From an uncultured Rhodocyclaceae bacterium (GTDB lineage: Bacteria > Pseudomonadota > Gammaproteobacteria > Burkholderiales > Rhodocyclaceae): a DNA stretch of 64,000 nucleotides. The stretch covers positions 1-64,000 of the forward strand of contig CAKQRL010000011.1 of assembly GCA_934271525.1 (NCBI GenBank). Reading direction: 5' to 3'. The first letter of the stretch is position 1. Every line of letters begins with the position of its first letter. The notes under the pieces are model-generated. The model saw only the letters and a list, made by a program, of their open reading frames with translations, ran no database searches and was not told the origin of the DNA. This document shows, one piece after another, positions 25,082-32,605 of the stretch. Both the position numbers and the translations under genes were made by a program.

Positions 25082-25684
25082 ATGTTAAAAAAATTTAATG
25101 AAAAAATCGGTGGAGATTTAAAATCTTTGGCGTTTTTAAATCAAAATGGAAGCATTAAAAAATTTAAATCTGGTGCAACTGTTTATTTAAAAGATTTGGA
25201 ATTTTTTTTAATTTTAAATGGTCACGCCCGTGTTTTTTATTTGAGTGAAAATGGAAAAGAAATTACAATTTTCTTTTTAAATAAAGAAGATTGTTGCATA
25301 TTATCCACAACCTGCATTTTAAATTCTATTGCCGATGAATTGTGGGTTGAGTTTAAAGAAGATATGGAAGTTTTTTTATTGAAAAATAAAAGTTATGAAT
25401 TTTTATGTGCGGATTATCCAAAAATTATGCAATTTAATTTAAATTTAATGAGCAAACGTTTTTCAAAAGCATTGGAAACCATCAATGATGTTGCTTTTTC
25501 AACTTTGCAATTGCGTGTGATGAAGTTTTTGGAAAATCAAGCGAAAAACAATGTCATTAGAATTACCCATGAAGAAATTGCCAACAATATTGGCTCAGCA
25601 AGAGAAGCCGTCACCCGCATTTTAAAAGAATTAAAAAAAGAAGGGAAAATAGATTTAAAACGCGGAGAGATTTTTTTAAAATAA
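25082..25684 (+). CDS. Crp/Fnr-family transcription regulator
   Basis: A 200-residue regulator. The N-terminal cyclic-nucleotide-like beta-roll spans about 20-110, followed by the long dimer helix. The helix-turn-helix at 162-183 contains THEEIANNIGSAREAVTRIL. Cys71, Cys72 and Cys78 cluster in the beta-roll (EDCCILSTTC), which hints at redox or sulfur sensing. The Fnr-type N-terminal Fe-S cysteine cluster is absent. A GAGGA site precedes the ATG. The gene is very AT-rich, like the divergent cassette it probably controls. Confidence 0.87.
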   Translation: MLKKFNEKIGGDLKSLAFLNQNGSIKKFKSGATVYLKDLEFFLILNGHARVFYLSENGKEITIFFLNKEDCCILSTTCILNSIADELWVEFKEDMEVFLLKNKSYEFLCADYPKIMQFNLNLMSKRFSKALETINDVAFSTLQLRVMKFLENQAKNNVIRITHEEIANNIGSAREAVTRILKELKKEGKIDLKRGEIFLK

Positions 25685-25710
25685 ACCAAGCAACTTTTTT
25701 GTTGATTTAA

Positions 25711-25771
25711 AAAAATCCACGGTCAACGCATCATTTTTTTCAAAAAAATATTGCGTTCACCGTGGATTTTT
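25711..25771. repeat. Convergent repeat pair R19
   Basis: Cores 25716-25727 and 25755-25766 around ATTTTTTTCAAAAAAAT. The variable base is C on both arms, so the two arms do not pair at that point. It lies between the convergent crp-like gene and queA. Confidence 0.93.
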
Positions 25772-25854
25772 GCAGTTCTTTTAAATGTTAGTTGGTCATA
25801 TTTTTTTAATTTAAAAAAACAAATTCAACGCCTAAAACTTTCTATTTTGTTTAT

Positions 25855-26931
25855 TTAAAATTCATTAGCATTTTTTCTTCTTAAAAACATCGCATCGCCA
25901 TAACTAAAAAATCGGTATTTTTTGCTAATTGCGTGTTGGTAGGCTTTTTGAATATTTTCAAAGCCTGCAAAGGCGGCAACCAACATTAAAAGGGTTGATG
26001 CGGGCAGGTGAAAATTTGTTATCAAGGCATCCACCACGTGAAATGTTGCGCCCGGGTATAAAAATATGTCCGTTGAATCCGCGCCCGCTTGCACAATTTC
26101 CAGCGCGCTTGCCGAATTGCCGTTTTTGGCTGCAAGCTTTAAAGCGCTTGCTTCCAATGCGCGCAAGGTTGTTGTGCCAACCGCCACAATGCGCCGATTT
26201 TCCGCTTTGGCTTTGTTGATTGCCGCCGCCGTTGTTTCGGGAATTTCAAAGGATTCTCGGTGCATTTTGTGATCAATTAAATTGTCGCATCTAACGGGTT
26301 GATAAGTTCCGGCGCCTACAAAAAGTGTTAAAAAGTGCGTTTGAACGCCTTGTGTGTTAAGCGTTTCCAACAAGTTTTGATCAAAATGCAAGCCTGCCGT
26401 GGGCGCGGCAACTGCTCCGGGATTAGCTGCATAAATGGTTTGGTATTGCGCGGCATCCGATGAATCTGGCGTGTGCGCAATATAAGGTGGCAAGGGCAGT
26501 TGCCCAAAACGCGCGCACAAGGTCCACCAGCTTTCGCCTTCGGGTAGTTTTAAAATAAAAAGCGATTCATTTTCCCTACCCAAAACAGTGATTGGCACAT
26601 CGCAATTGTTTAAAAATAAGTGTGTGCCCGTTTTTGGCGATTTGCTTGCGCGCACTTGGGCGCTTGCAAGCGCGGCGTTTTGAATGTGGTTAATCACCAC
26701 TTCCACGCGCCCGCCGGTGTTTTTTTTGCCGAAAAAGCGCGCGTTGATGACCTTGGCATTGTTGAAAACCAAAACATCGCCCGCGTGCAAAAGCAAGGGC
26801 AAATCAAAAAAGTGGCGGTCAAAAAAAGAATTGCCAAAAACATCCAACAACCTTGCCTGTGCGCGGGCTTCGGCAGGGCGTTGCGCAATCAATTCGGGCG
26901 GGAGAAAAAATTCAAAATCAGAGCGCTTCAT
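25855..26931 (-). CDS. queA: S-adenosylmethionine:tRNA ribosyltransferase-isomerase
   Basis: Makes epoxyqueuosine in the wobble base of certain tRNAs; 358 residues. Family motifs are FFLPPELIAQRPAEAR at the N-terminus, NNAKVINARFFG, PTAGLHFDQ and GATTLRALE-like VGTTTLRALEAS; the C-terminus has YGDAMFL. It stands alone with no tgt beside it. Its normal codon use contrasts with the AT-rich cassette on its other side. Confidence 0.95.
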   Translation of the reverse strand: MKRSDFEFFLPPELIAQRPAEARAQARLLDVFGNSFFDRHFFDLPLLLHAGDVLVFNNAKVINARFFGKKNTGGRVEVVINHIQNAALASAQVRASKSPKTGTHLFLNNCDVPITVLGRENESLFILKLPEGESWWTLCARFGQLPLPPYIAHTPDSSDAAQYQTIYAANPGAVAAPTAGLHFDQNLLETLNTQGVQTHFLTLFVGAGTYQPVRCDNLIDHKMHRESFEIPETTAAAINKAKAENRRIVAVGTTTLRALEASALKLAAKNGNSASALEIVQAGADSTDIFLYPGATFHVVDALITNFHLPASTLLMLVAAFAGFENIQKAYQHAISKKYRFFSYGDAMFLRRKNANEF

Positions 26932-27028
26932 TTTTTGGATTATAAACTTTTGCGATAATCAAAAAAAGATTCAAGTTTTTTAAAAATCAGTCGTTAACGG
27001 CTTTTCATTTTTTTTGAAAAGGGGGAAT

Positions 27029-27265
27029 ATGAAAATTGCCGATGATTGGATTGCACAAGAGTTTGCGCGGCGCAAACAATGGCTCAAAAATTTTCACATT
27101 ACCAAAGATGTGGACGGGCTTGTGGCGCGCGGCATTCACGCTTATCACTATTGGGGGTTAGTTAAATTTCCCAACAAAATTCTCACCAAACAATGTTCTC
27201 CAAAGTTTGAACGCAAATTCACGCTTATAGCCAGAAGAATCTCCGCTCAACGTTTTAAAAAATAA
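27029..27265 (+). CDS. Orphan 78-residue basic protein
   Basis: The ATG at 27029 follows a GGGGG-rich ribosome site. The product begins MKIADDWIAQEFARRKQWLK and is rich in Arg, Lys, His and Trp/Tyr, with no signal peptide or membrane helix. It has its own terminator. I do not recognise it; the basic and aromatic composition would suit a small nucleic-acid-binding protein, but that is only a guess. Confidence 0.6.
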   Translation: MKIADDWIAQEFARRKQWLKNFHITKDVDGLVARGIHAYHYWGLVKFPNKILTKQCSPKFERKFTLIARRISAQRFKK

Positions 27266-27279
27266 ATGGCAATTACCAC

Positions 27280-27312
27280 AATCCACGCGAAAAAATAAGC
27301 GTGGATTTTTTT
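27280..27312 (+). terminator. Terminator of the 78-residue orphan gene
   Basis: AATCCACGC / GCGTGGATT with an A/T loop, then eight T. The arms share TCCACG with the repeat core, but the rest of the core is missing. Confidence 0.82.
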
Positions 27313-27414
27313 GTGAAAAATTGGGTATGCAATGTGAAAAAGTATTTTTGAAAAAATGAAGAACCCATACTCAAAAAGTTTCATCATTTTTTATTTTTAG
27401 CAGAAAAAAATCAC

Positions 27415-27476
27415 AAAAATCCACGGTGAACGTTCAAAAATTTTGAAAAAAATTAAGCGTTTACCGTGGAAAAATG
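27415..27476. repeat. Convergent repeat pair R20
   Basis: Cores 27420-27431 (variable base G) and 27459-27470 (T on the facing arm) give a G-T mismatch at the variable position. The centre is AAAAATTTTGAAAAAAAT. Confidence 0.92.
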
Positions 27477-27493
27477 TTTTTTTAATCCATAAA

Positions 27494-27519
27494 AAAAACC
27501 CGCTTTTTAGCGGGTTTTT
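27494..27519 (-). terminator. Terminator of the chemoreceptor gene
   Basis: AAAACCCGC / GCGGGTTTT with a TTTTTA loop. T runs on both strands make it bidirectional; on the minus strand eight T follow. Confidence 0.85.
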
Positions 27520-27579
27520 GGTTAGTCTTTTCTTTGGAAGAAGATTGGCGAATTTTTTTGAAAAATTCGGCTGTTTGGG

Positions 27580-28713
27580 TTAATCCTTTTTCGTTAGGAT
27601 GTGGGTTTCGGTTTCATTGGCCATTTGGCTTAAAAAATCGTTGACTTGGCGGGAAGCTTCTTCCATGGAGATAAGTGCGTTTTTGGCGCGCTCGAGCTGG
27701 CCTGCCGCTAATGCTTCCACCGCTTCTTTGCCGCTTTGATGAACAGCCGCGTGCGGGGTTTCTAATTGTGTGAAAGGGCGGCAGTTGCCGTATTCTTTTG
27801 CGCCGCGCCCGTCATAATACCATTTGCCTAAACGGCACGAACGGTGGTCAGCAATGTTTGAAGAATCCGCATCCACCATACCAATAAAAGCGCGGTAAAC
27901 ATTGAGTTTGAAAGCAAAGTGGTCAAGCTTGACCACATCCAAAAAACTAACCCGACTTGCCATTGAAATGGCGTTTGCCATATGTGTGGATTGGGATACG
28001 ATTTCCGCAATAGATGCCGCGGTGTCTTGACTTTGCGCCAAATAACGCCGCGCTTGGCCAGCAGAGACTTCCACTTGGCTTTTGGCGGTTGCCGTGCCGT
28101 CTGTAATGGAGTTGACCAAGTTAGATATTTCGCTTGTGGCGTGCCCTGTGCGCTCGGCAAGTTTTCTGACTTCATCGGCTACCACCGCAAAACCGCGCCC
28201 GTGTTCGCCCGCGCGCGCGGCTTCAATGGCAGCATTCAAGGCTAATAAATTGGTTTGGTCGGCAATATCTTTAATTAACTGCACAAAACCGCCGATATTG
28301 CCCGAATGTTCGCTCAAAGTATCCATGCGGCTGGCAGTTTCCGACTCAGCTTCCACAATTTCTTGAAAGGAATTCGTCAAGCGTGCAATGGCCGATTGTG
28401 CGTTGTCCAAATTTTGCGTGGCTTCTGTGGCTATTTTGAAATCAGAATTGAGATTGTTTGCCAAATCCACAAAGGAATTGCGCACGTCTTCCACGCTAGC
28501 ATAGGTTTGCCCCAAGGCAGTGTGAAAATATTGATCATTGCGAACGTTGGCACCACCAGCATCTGCGCGTTGGCTTTTGATGCGCGCTAATTCATTTTTT
28601 GCAGCTGTAAGTGATTCGGTTAATTCGCGCTTTTTGGCTTCTAGTGCGCGGTTTTTTTCTTGTAGTTCTTCTAAATCACTGCTACTACTGCTACTACCTC
28701 CAAACAACCCCAT
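27580..28713 (-). CDS. Soluble chemoreceptor with C-terminal CZB domain
   Basis: A 377-residue methyl-accepting chemotaxis protein without membrane segments, so cytoplasmic. A Ser-rich start is followed by a coiled coil (about 14-50). The signalling hairpin tip contains DQTNLLALNAAIEAARAGEH, and the C-terminal chemoreceptor zinc-binding domain (about 255-375) shows its His and Cys ligands in KLDHF, CRLGKWY and PHAAVH. Known CZB receptors such as TlpD sense oxidants like hypochlorite or zinc. A GGAGG ribosome site precedes the ATG. Confidence 0.9.
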   Translation of the reverse strand: MGLFGGSSSSSSDLEELQEKNRALEAKKRELTESLTAAKNELARIKSQRADAGGANVRNDQYFHTALGQTYASVEDVRNSFVDLANNLNSDFKIATEATQNLDNAQSAIARLTNSFQEIVEAESETASRMDTLSEHSGNIGGFVQLIKDIADQTNLLALNAAIEAARAGEHGRGFAVVADEVRKLAERTGHATSEISNLVNSITDGTATAKSQVEVSAGQARRYLAQSQDTAASIAEIVSQSTHMANAISMASRVSFLDVVKLDHFAFKLNVYRAFIGMVDADSSNIADHRSCRLGKWYYDGRGAKEYGNCRPFTQLETPHAAVHQSGKEAVEALAAGQLERAKNALISMEEASRQVNDFLSQMANETETHILTKKD

Positions 28714-28754
28714 TTTGGCCTCCGTGCAAAAAAACGTGGAATAACACGCGCATT

Positions 28755-29681
28755 TTAGCGCAAATCATTTTTTTCGCCACCTAAAAATGCGCTAAAAATC
28801 GGCAAAAAACGTGAAAACTCGCCCGCCATCAACAAAAAATCGGCTGAAAATCGGGCTTTTTCATCTTCGGTGGAAGACAAGGCATCATCCCTTGTTTTAA
28901 ACAAATTTTCTTCCAAACGGATATTTTTCAACTGCAATTTTTCGCTCAAAATAAAAGTAAAGCGGTCTTCAAAATTAAAACCCAAAGCCATTGGCACTTT
29001 GCCCGCTTTTAAATGCGCTTTGATTTCTGCCAAATCCAAATTGTGGTTGTTGTAGCGCACACTTTCTTTGTTTTCTGTGGGCGCTTGCAAAATGCAATGG
29101 CGGGCAAGCGTAAAAGAATCAAGGCTTTCAGGATTTAACAAGGCTTCGGTCATCACGGCTTGGGGGGATTTTTGCGTGTGAAAAGGTTTTAAAGGAAAAC
29201 GCGGGATGGCATCGTTTAACATTTCAATAACAGAATCGGCTGCCGCAGGCGATGCGGCATTGATAACAAGCCAACCGTTTTTTGGGTCAATCCACGCGTA
29301 TAAAGTTTTGGCGGACAAAAAAGCGCGCGGCATTAGCTCATCCGTTACGGCGGCTTTTAAATCCTTGGTTTCGCGCCGCCCGGGCGCAAAGCCTTTTTCT
29401 TTTTGGATGGCGGCAATGCGTTGGTCTAGTTCTTCTTTAATCACAGAGGATGGCAAAAGCCGAGTTTCTATTTTTAAGGCGATAAGCCATTGATTGTCTA
29501 CATTAAAAACAAATTTTTCTTCTTCTGATTCATCAAAAAAGGGTGGCACAAAACCCATACTTTTCATTTCAAGCGCAGAGGGCGCGCGGTGCGCATAGCT
29601 TTTGAGCGACAAGTTCAAGTCATCCCACGCCATATTCCAAGGGCTAGGCAAGCGGTAAAGAAAGATATTTTTAAACCACAT
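28755..29681 (-). CDS. rdgC: Recombination-associated protein RdgC
   Basis: Ring-forming DNA-binding protein that limits RecA filament activity; 308 residues, the normal size. The N-terminus MWFKNIFLYRL, the motif FAPGRRETKDLKAAVTDEL and PRAFLSAKTLYAWIDPKNG are family hallmarks. RdgC is also linked to pilin variation in Neisseria, of interest given the uptake-sequence-like repeats here. Confidence 0.94.
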   Translation of the reverse strand: MWFKNIFLYRLPSPWNMAWDDLNLSLKSYAHRAPSALEMKSMGFVPPFFDESEEEKFVFNVDNQWLIALKIETRLLPSSVIKEELDQRIAAIQKEKGFAPGRRETKDLKAAVTDELMPRAFLSAKTLYAWIDPKNGWLVINAASPAAADSVIEMLNDAIPRFPLKPFHTQKSPQAVMTEALLNPESLDSFTLARHCILQAPTENKESVRYNNHNLDLAEIKAHLKAGKVPMALGFNFEDRFTFILSEKLQLKNIRLEENLFKTRDDALSSTEDEKARFSADFLLMAGEFSRFLPIFSAFLGGEKNDLR

Positions 29682-29693
29682 ATTTTTTCCTTT

Positions 29694-29780
29694 TTTTTAA
29701 AATTTTTAGCGCGTTTACCGTGGATTTTTGCGAAAAAACCGCGATTTTCCACGGTAAACCATTATTTTTTTTCAAAAATC
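29694..29780. repeat. Everted repeat pair R21
   Basis: Plus core 29713-29724 and minus core 29748-29759 lie back to back, with A/T tracts outside (AAAATTTTTAG and ATTATTTTTTTTCAAAAAT). The pair lies between trmB and rdgC; its right tract overlaps the trmB 3' end. Confidence 0.87.
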
Positions 29781-30427
29781 AAATCCCAAATGCCGTGTTG
29801 GCGATTTAAACCGCGTTGCTCAAACTTGCTCAAAGGGCGGTTTTCGCGCGCGGCAAAGTCTTTGTAACAATTTTGAAGATTGGGATTTTTCTGAAAAACC
29901 GCCAACATTGCCAAAGCGTATTCTTCCCAATCGGTTGCGGTGCGCAAAATGGCGCCGTTTTTAAGGCGCGAGACCAGCAATTCCACAAAAGGCGCTTGAA
30001 TTAAGCGGCGTTTTTGGTGGCGTTTTTTGTGCCACGGGTCGGGGAAAAAAATGTTTGCGCCGTTTAAAGTTTCAGGCAAGACCATTTTTTTTAAAACTTC
30101 CACCGCATCAAAAACCGTGATGCGAATGTTGGATAGATTATTTTCAGCAACTTTTTTTGATAATGCGCCCGCGCCCGCAAGATGAACGTCCAAACACCAA
30201 AAATCGGTATCGGGCGATTCCAATGCCATTTGCGCCGTGGCTTCGCCCATACCAAAACCGATTTCCATAATTTTTGGGTTATCACGCCCAAAGGCAAGGT
30301 TTAAATCAACTGGCGTATCAGAAAATGGAATTTCTATTTTGGGCAAGGTTTCTTTTAAATGCCGCGCTTGGCCAGAACCGATTCTGCCCGAGCGCCGCAC
30401 AAAACTGCGGATATGCTGTTCAATCAT
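29762..30427 (-). CDS. trmB: tRNA (guanine-N7)-methyltransferase
   Basis: SAM-dependent methyltransferase that makes m7G46 in tRNA; about 221 residues. The SAM loop is MEIGFGMGEAT, and the family motif FPDPWHKKRHQKRRL is intact. I chose the ATG at 30427, which overlaps the thiG stop by 8 bases. A TTG three codons upstream also keeps frame. thiG-trmB coupling is common in Burkholderiales. Confidence 0.94.
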   Translation of the reverse strand: MIEQHIRSFVRRSGRIGSGQARHLKETLPKIEIPFSDTPVDLNLAFGRDNPKIMEIGFGMGEATAQMALESPDTDFWCLDVHLAGAGALSKKVAENNLSNIRITVFDAVEVLKKMVLPETLNGANIFFPDPWHKKRHQKRRLIQAPFVELLVSRLKNGAILRTATDWEEYALAMLAVFQKNPNLQNCYKDFAARENRPLSKFEQRGLNRQHGIWDLIFEKK

Positions 30428-31196
30428 TTTTGCCAATTAAACCATTTGCAGGCGATGAAGCGCTGGCGGTGTAAATTTTTTTGGGCATACGCCCAGCCAA
30501 AAAAGCTTGCCGACCTGCAATAACCGCGTTTTTCATGGCTTCTGCCATTAAAACAGGATTGCGCGCGGCGGCAATGGCCGTGTTCATCAAAACGGCATCG
30601 CAACCCAATTCCATTGCGATTGCCGCATCAGAAGCGGTTCCCACGCCCGCATCCACAATTACGGGAATGTTGGCATTTTCAATAATGAGTTTTAAATTCC
30701 ACGGATTCAAAATGCCCATTCCCGAACCAATTAAAGAAGCCAAAGGCATCACGGCTTTGACGCCCATTTCTTCCAAAATTTTGGCTTGAATGGGGTCATC
30801 CGAACAATAAACCATCACCTCAAAACCTTCTTTGATTAAAACCTCCGCGGCTTTTAAGGTTTCAGGCATATTGGGGAAAAGTGTGGCGGAATCGCCCAAA
30901 ACTTCTAATTTGCAAAGCGAATTCCCCAACAATTCACGAGCAAGGCGCAAAGTGCGCACCGCATCGTCTGCCGTAAAACAACCGGCGGTGTTGGGCAAAA
31001 TGGTGATGGTTTCAGGCAAAAAATCCAATAAATTGGGTTCGTTTTGATTTTGCCCGATATTCACACGCCGAATGGCAACCGTGACAATCTGCGCGCCGCT
31101 GGCCTCAATTGCTTGGCGCGTCTCATCAAAATCTTTGTATTTGCCCGTGCCAACCAAAAGCCGCGAGCCAAATTCTTTGCCTGCGATTTTCAACAT
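30420..31196 (-). CDS. thiG: Thiazole synthase ThiG
   Basis: Forms the thiazole phosphate ring of thiamine from deoxyxylulose phosphate, dehydroglycine and ThiS thiocarboxylate; 258 residues. Lys96 in KLEVLGD is expected to form the imine. The phosphate-binding VDAGVGTASDAAIAMELG segment lies in the second half. It is 15 bases behind thiS. No TPP riboswitch precedes the pair. Confidence 0.96.
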   Translation of the reverse strand: MLKIAGKEFGSRLLVGTGKYKDFDETRQAIEASGAQIVTVAIRRVNIGQNQNEPNLLDFLPETITILPNTAGCFTADDAVRTLRLARELLGNSLCKLEVLGDSATLFPNMPETLKAAEVLIKEGFEVMVYCSDDPIQAKILEEMGVKAVMPLASLIGSGMGILNPWNLKLIIENANIPVIVDAGVGTASDAAIAMELGCDAVLMNTAIAAARNPVLMAEAMKNAVIAGRQAFLAGRMPKKIYTASASSPANGLIGKND

Positions 31197-31211
31197 TTTG
31201 TTTTAACCTTT

Positions 31212-31415
31212 CTAGCCACCGCCCACAGCAACCACCAATTCCAACACATCGCCCGATTGAAGCAAGGTTTCAGTGTGTTGGCTTTTTGGCACAATGGCGC
31301 CGTTCAGTTCAAGCGCCACGCGTTTATCTTCTAAACCCAAATGGTGCAACAATTCTGCAACGTTTAAAGGCGAATCAAAACTTTTGGATTGACCGTTGAG
31401 CGTGATGGTGAGCAT
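31212..31415 (-). CDS. thiS: Sulfur carrier protein ThiS
   Basis: A 67-residue ubiquitin-like protein ending VVAVGGG; the terminal Gly-Gly is adenylated and thiocarboxylated to give sulfur to ThiG. One extra Gly is present compared with most ThiS. The E1-like enzyme at 5501-6253 is a candidate partner. Confidence 0.92.
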   Translation of the reverse strand: MLTITLNGQSKSFDSPLNVAELLHHLGLEDKRVALELNGAIVPKSQHTETLLQSGDVLELVVAVGGG

Positions 31416-31443
31416 TTTTAAAAATTTAAAAATTTAAAAAACT

Positions 31444-31503
31444 AAAAATCCACGGTAAACGCTGATTTTTTTTGAAAAAAATATGCCGTTTACCGTGGAA
31501 AAT
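31444..31503. repeat. Convergent repeat pair R22
   Basis: Cores 31449-31460 and 31488-31499 around GATTTTTTTTGAAAAAAATA. The pair lies between dsbA and thiS, both on the minus strand. Confidence 0.94.
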
Positions 31504-31505
31504 CA

Positions 31506-32099
31506 TTATTTTTTGCGTTCTTTGGCAATAAGCGCGTTGATTTCTTTTAAGGTATCGTCTCCTACGCCTTCAAACAAATATTTGCCGTTGACAACCATTG
31601 CAGGAACGCCGCCGATGGCGTAATCGTTGACCATTTTGTCAGAGCGTTTGATGGCGCTGTTGATGCCAAAGGAGTTGAAGGTTGCCTCAAACTTTTCCAC
31701 ATCCACACCTTCTTTTGCCAAAAAATCGCGCATGGTGTTTGGCACAAACAAATTCACGCGGTTGACGTGGATGGCGGCAAAAATCTTGGCTTCTAAGCGT
31801 TTGTATTCGCCCATTGATTCCAAAGTGAAATAAAGCTTGGCAACGTTCGTCCAAGCGGCACGCCCGAAGGTAACAGGTATGCGGCGCAAAACAACATCAG
31901 CGGGCAAGGTTTTTTCCCATTTTGCCAAACTTGCGGAAAAAGCCGCGCAATGCGCACAACCGAAGCTGAAAAATTCAATCACTTCAATTTTGGAGGGGTC
32001 ATCCACAGGTTGTGGATTTTTTAAGGTGGTATAAGCCTCAGCAGCAAAAGCAAAGGGCGCAACCAATAGCAACAAAAGTGCAAAGAAACGATTTTTCAT
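31506..32099 (-). CDS. dsbA: Periplasmic thiol:disulfide oxidoreductase DsbA
   Basis: Introduces disulfides into exported proteins, including flagellar FlgI. 197 residues; signal peptide ends near FAFAAEAY. The active site is CAHC (Cys48/Cys51) in FFSFGCAHC, with cis-proline motif GVPAMV. The ATG at 32099 begins MKNRFF; a longer frame upstream adds only five residues. It follows the SPOR gene by a short gap. argS-SPOR-dsbA is a Burkholderiales order. Confidence 0.92.
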   Translation of the reverse strand: MKNRFFALLLLLVAPFAFAAEAYTTLKNPQPVDDPSKIEVIEFFSFGCAHCAAFSASLAKWEKTLPADVVLRRIPVTFGRAAWTNVAKLYFTLESMGEYKRLEAKIFAAIHVNRVNLFVPNTMRDFLAKEGVDVEKFEATFNSFGINSAIKRSDKMVNDYAIGGVPAMVVNGKYLFEGVGDDTLKEINALIAKERKK

Positions 32100-32110
32100 T
32101 TTTTTCTCTT

Positions 32111-32605
32111 TCAAGGAACAAGTTGGGCAGAAATGCCAGCATTCATCAATTCGCCTTGCATAATCTTGGCATCCTTTTCGTTAAAAGGTCCCAAGCGCAC
32201 GCGGTAGAGCGTTTTGTTTTTGATGATGATTTGCTGAATTTGCGCTTCCAACCCCATCAAGGCGATTTGCGCCTTTTGGTTATCGGCATCTTTGGAGCGC
32301 GAAAAAGCGCCTGTTTGCACATAAATGGTAGGCGGCGATGCCGTGGTTGAAGCGCTTGGGCCATTTTTATTGGGCAAAATTTCGTAAAAAGAAAAGCGGT
32401 TGTTCTCATCTTTTTGCGCATTGGGCTTGGGCACGGGTTTATTAGATGCGCTGGGTTTGGACATATTTTGCCCAGGCACGTTAAAAGGCAAGGGCGCATT
32501 GTTCAAATACAAAATCACCCCGCAGGTGAGCAACACGCCCATCACCAAACCGATAAACATTCCCAAAAGCGTTCCGCCATTGACGTTTTTAAGTGAGTTT
32601 TTCAT
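32111..32605 (-). CDS. SPOR-domain membrane protein
   Basis: A 164-residue protein: one N-terminal membrane helix (about 14-36), a Pro/Ser/Asn-rich periplasmic linker, and a C-terminal SPOR domain (about 90-164) with YVQTGAFSRSKDADNQKAQI and LYRVRLGPF. SPOR domains bind denuded peptidoglycan at the septum, so a cell-division role (FtsN-like or DedD-like) is inferred. The ATG at 32605 overlaps the argS stop by 17 bases. Confidence 0.85.
   Translation of the reverse strand: MKNSLKNVNGGTLLGMFIGLVMGVLLTCGVILYLNNAPLPFNVPGQNMSKPSASNKPVPKPNAQKDENNRFSFYEILPNKNGPSASTTASPPTIYVQTGAFSRSKDADNQKAQIALMGLEAQIQQIIIKNKTLYRVRLGPFNEKDAKIMQGELMNAGISAQLVP

Larger units (their letters stand above)
27266..27579. 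other. Intergenic stretch of about 310 bases
   Basis: Between the convergent orphan gene and the chemoreceptor gene. It holds terminator 27280-27312, about 100 AT-rich bases in which I see nothing, repeat pair 27415-27476, and terminator 27494-27519. Confidence 0.8.

Noticed and set aside
27494..27519. Another repeat pair
   Set aside because: The hairpin AAAACCCGC / GCGGGTTTT has no core match; it is an ordinary bidirectional terminator.
31416..31505. TPP riboswitch before thiS
   Set aside because: The space contains only a repeat pair and is too short; no TPP-box sequence was seen.
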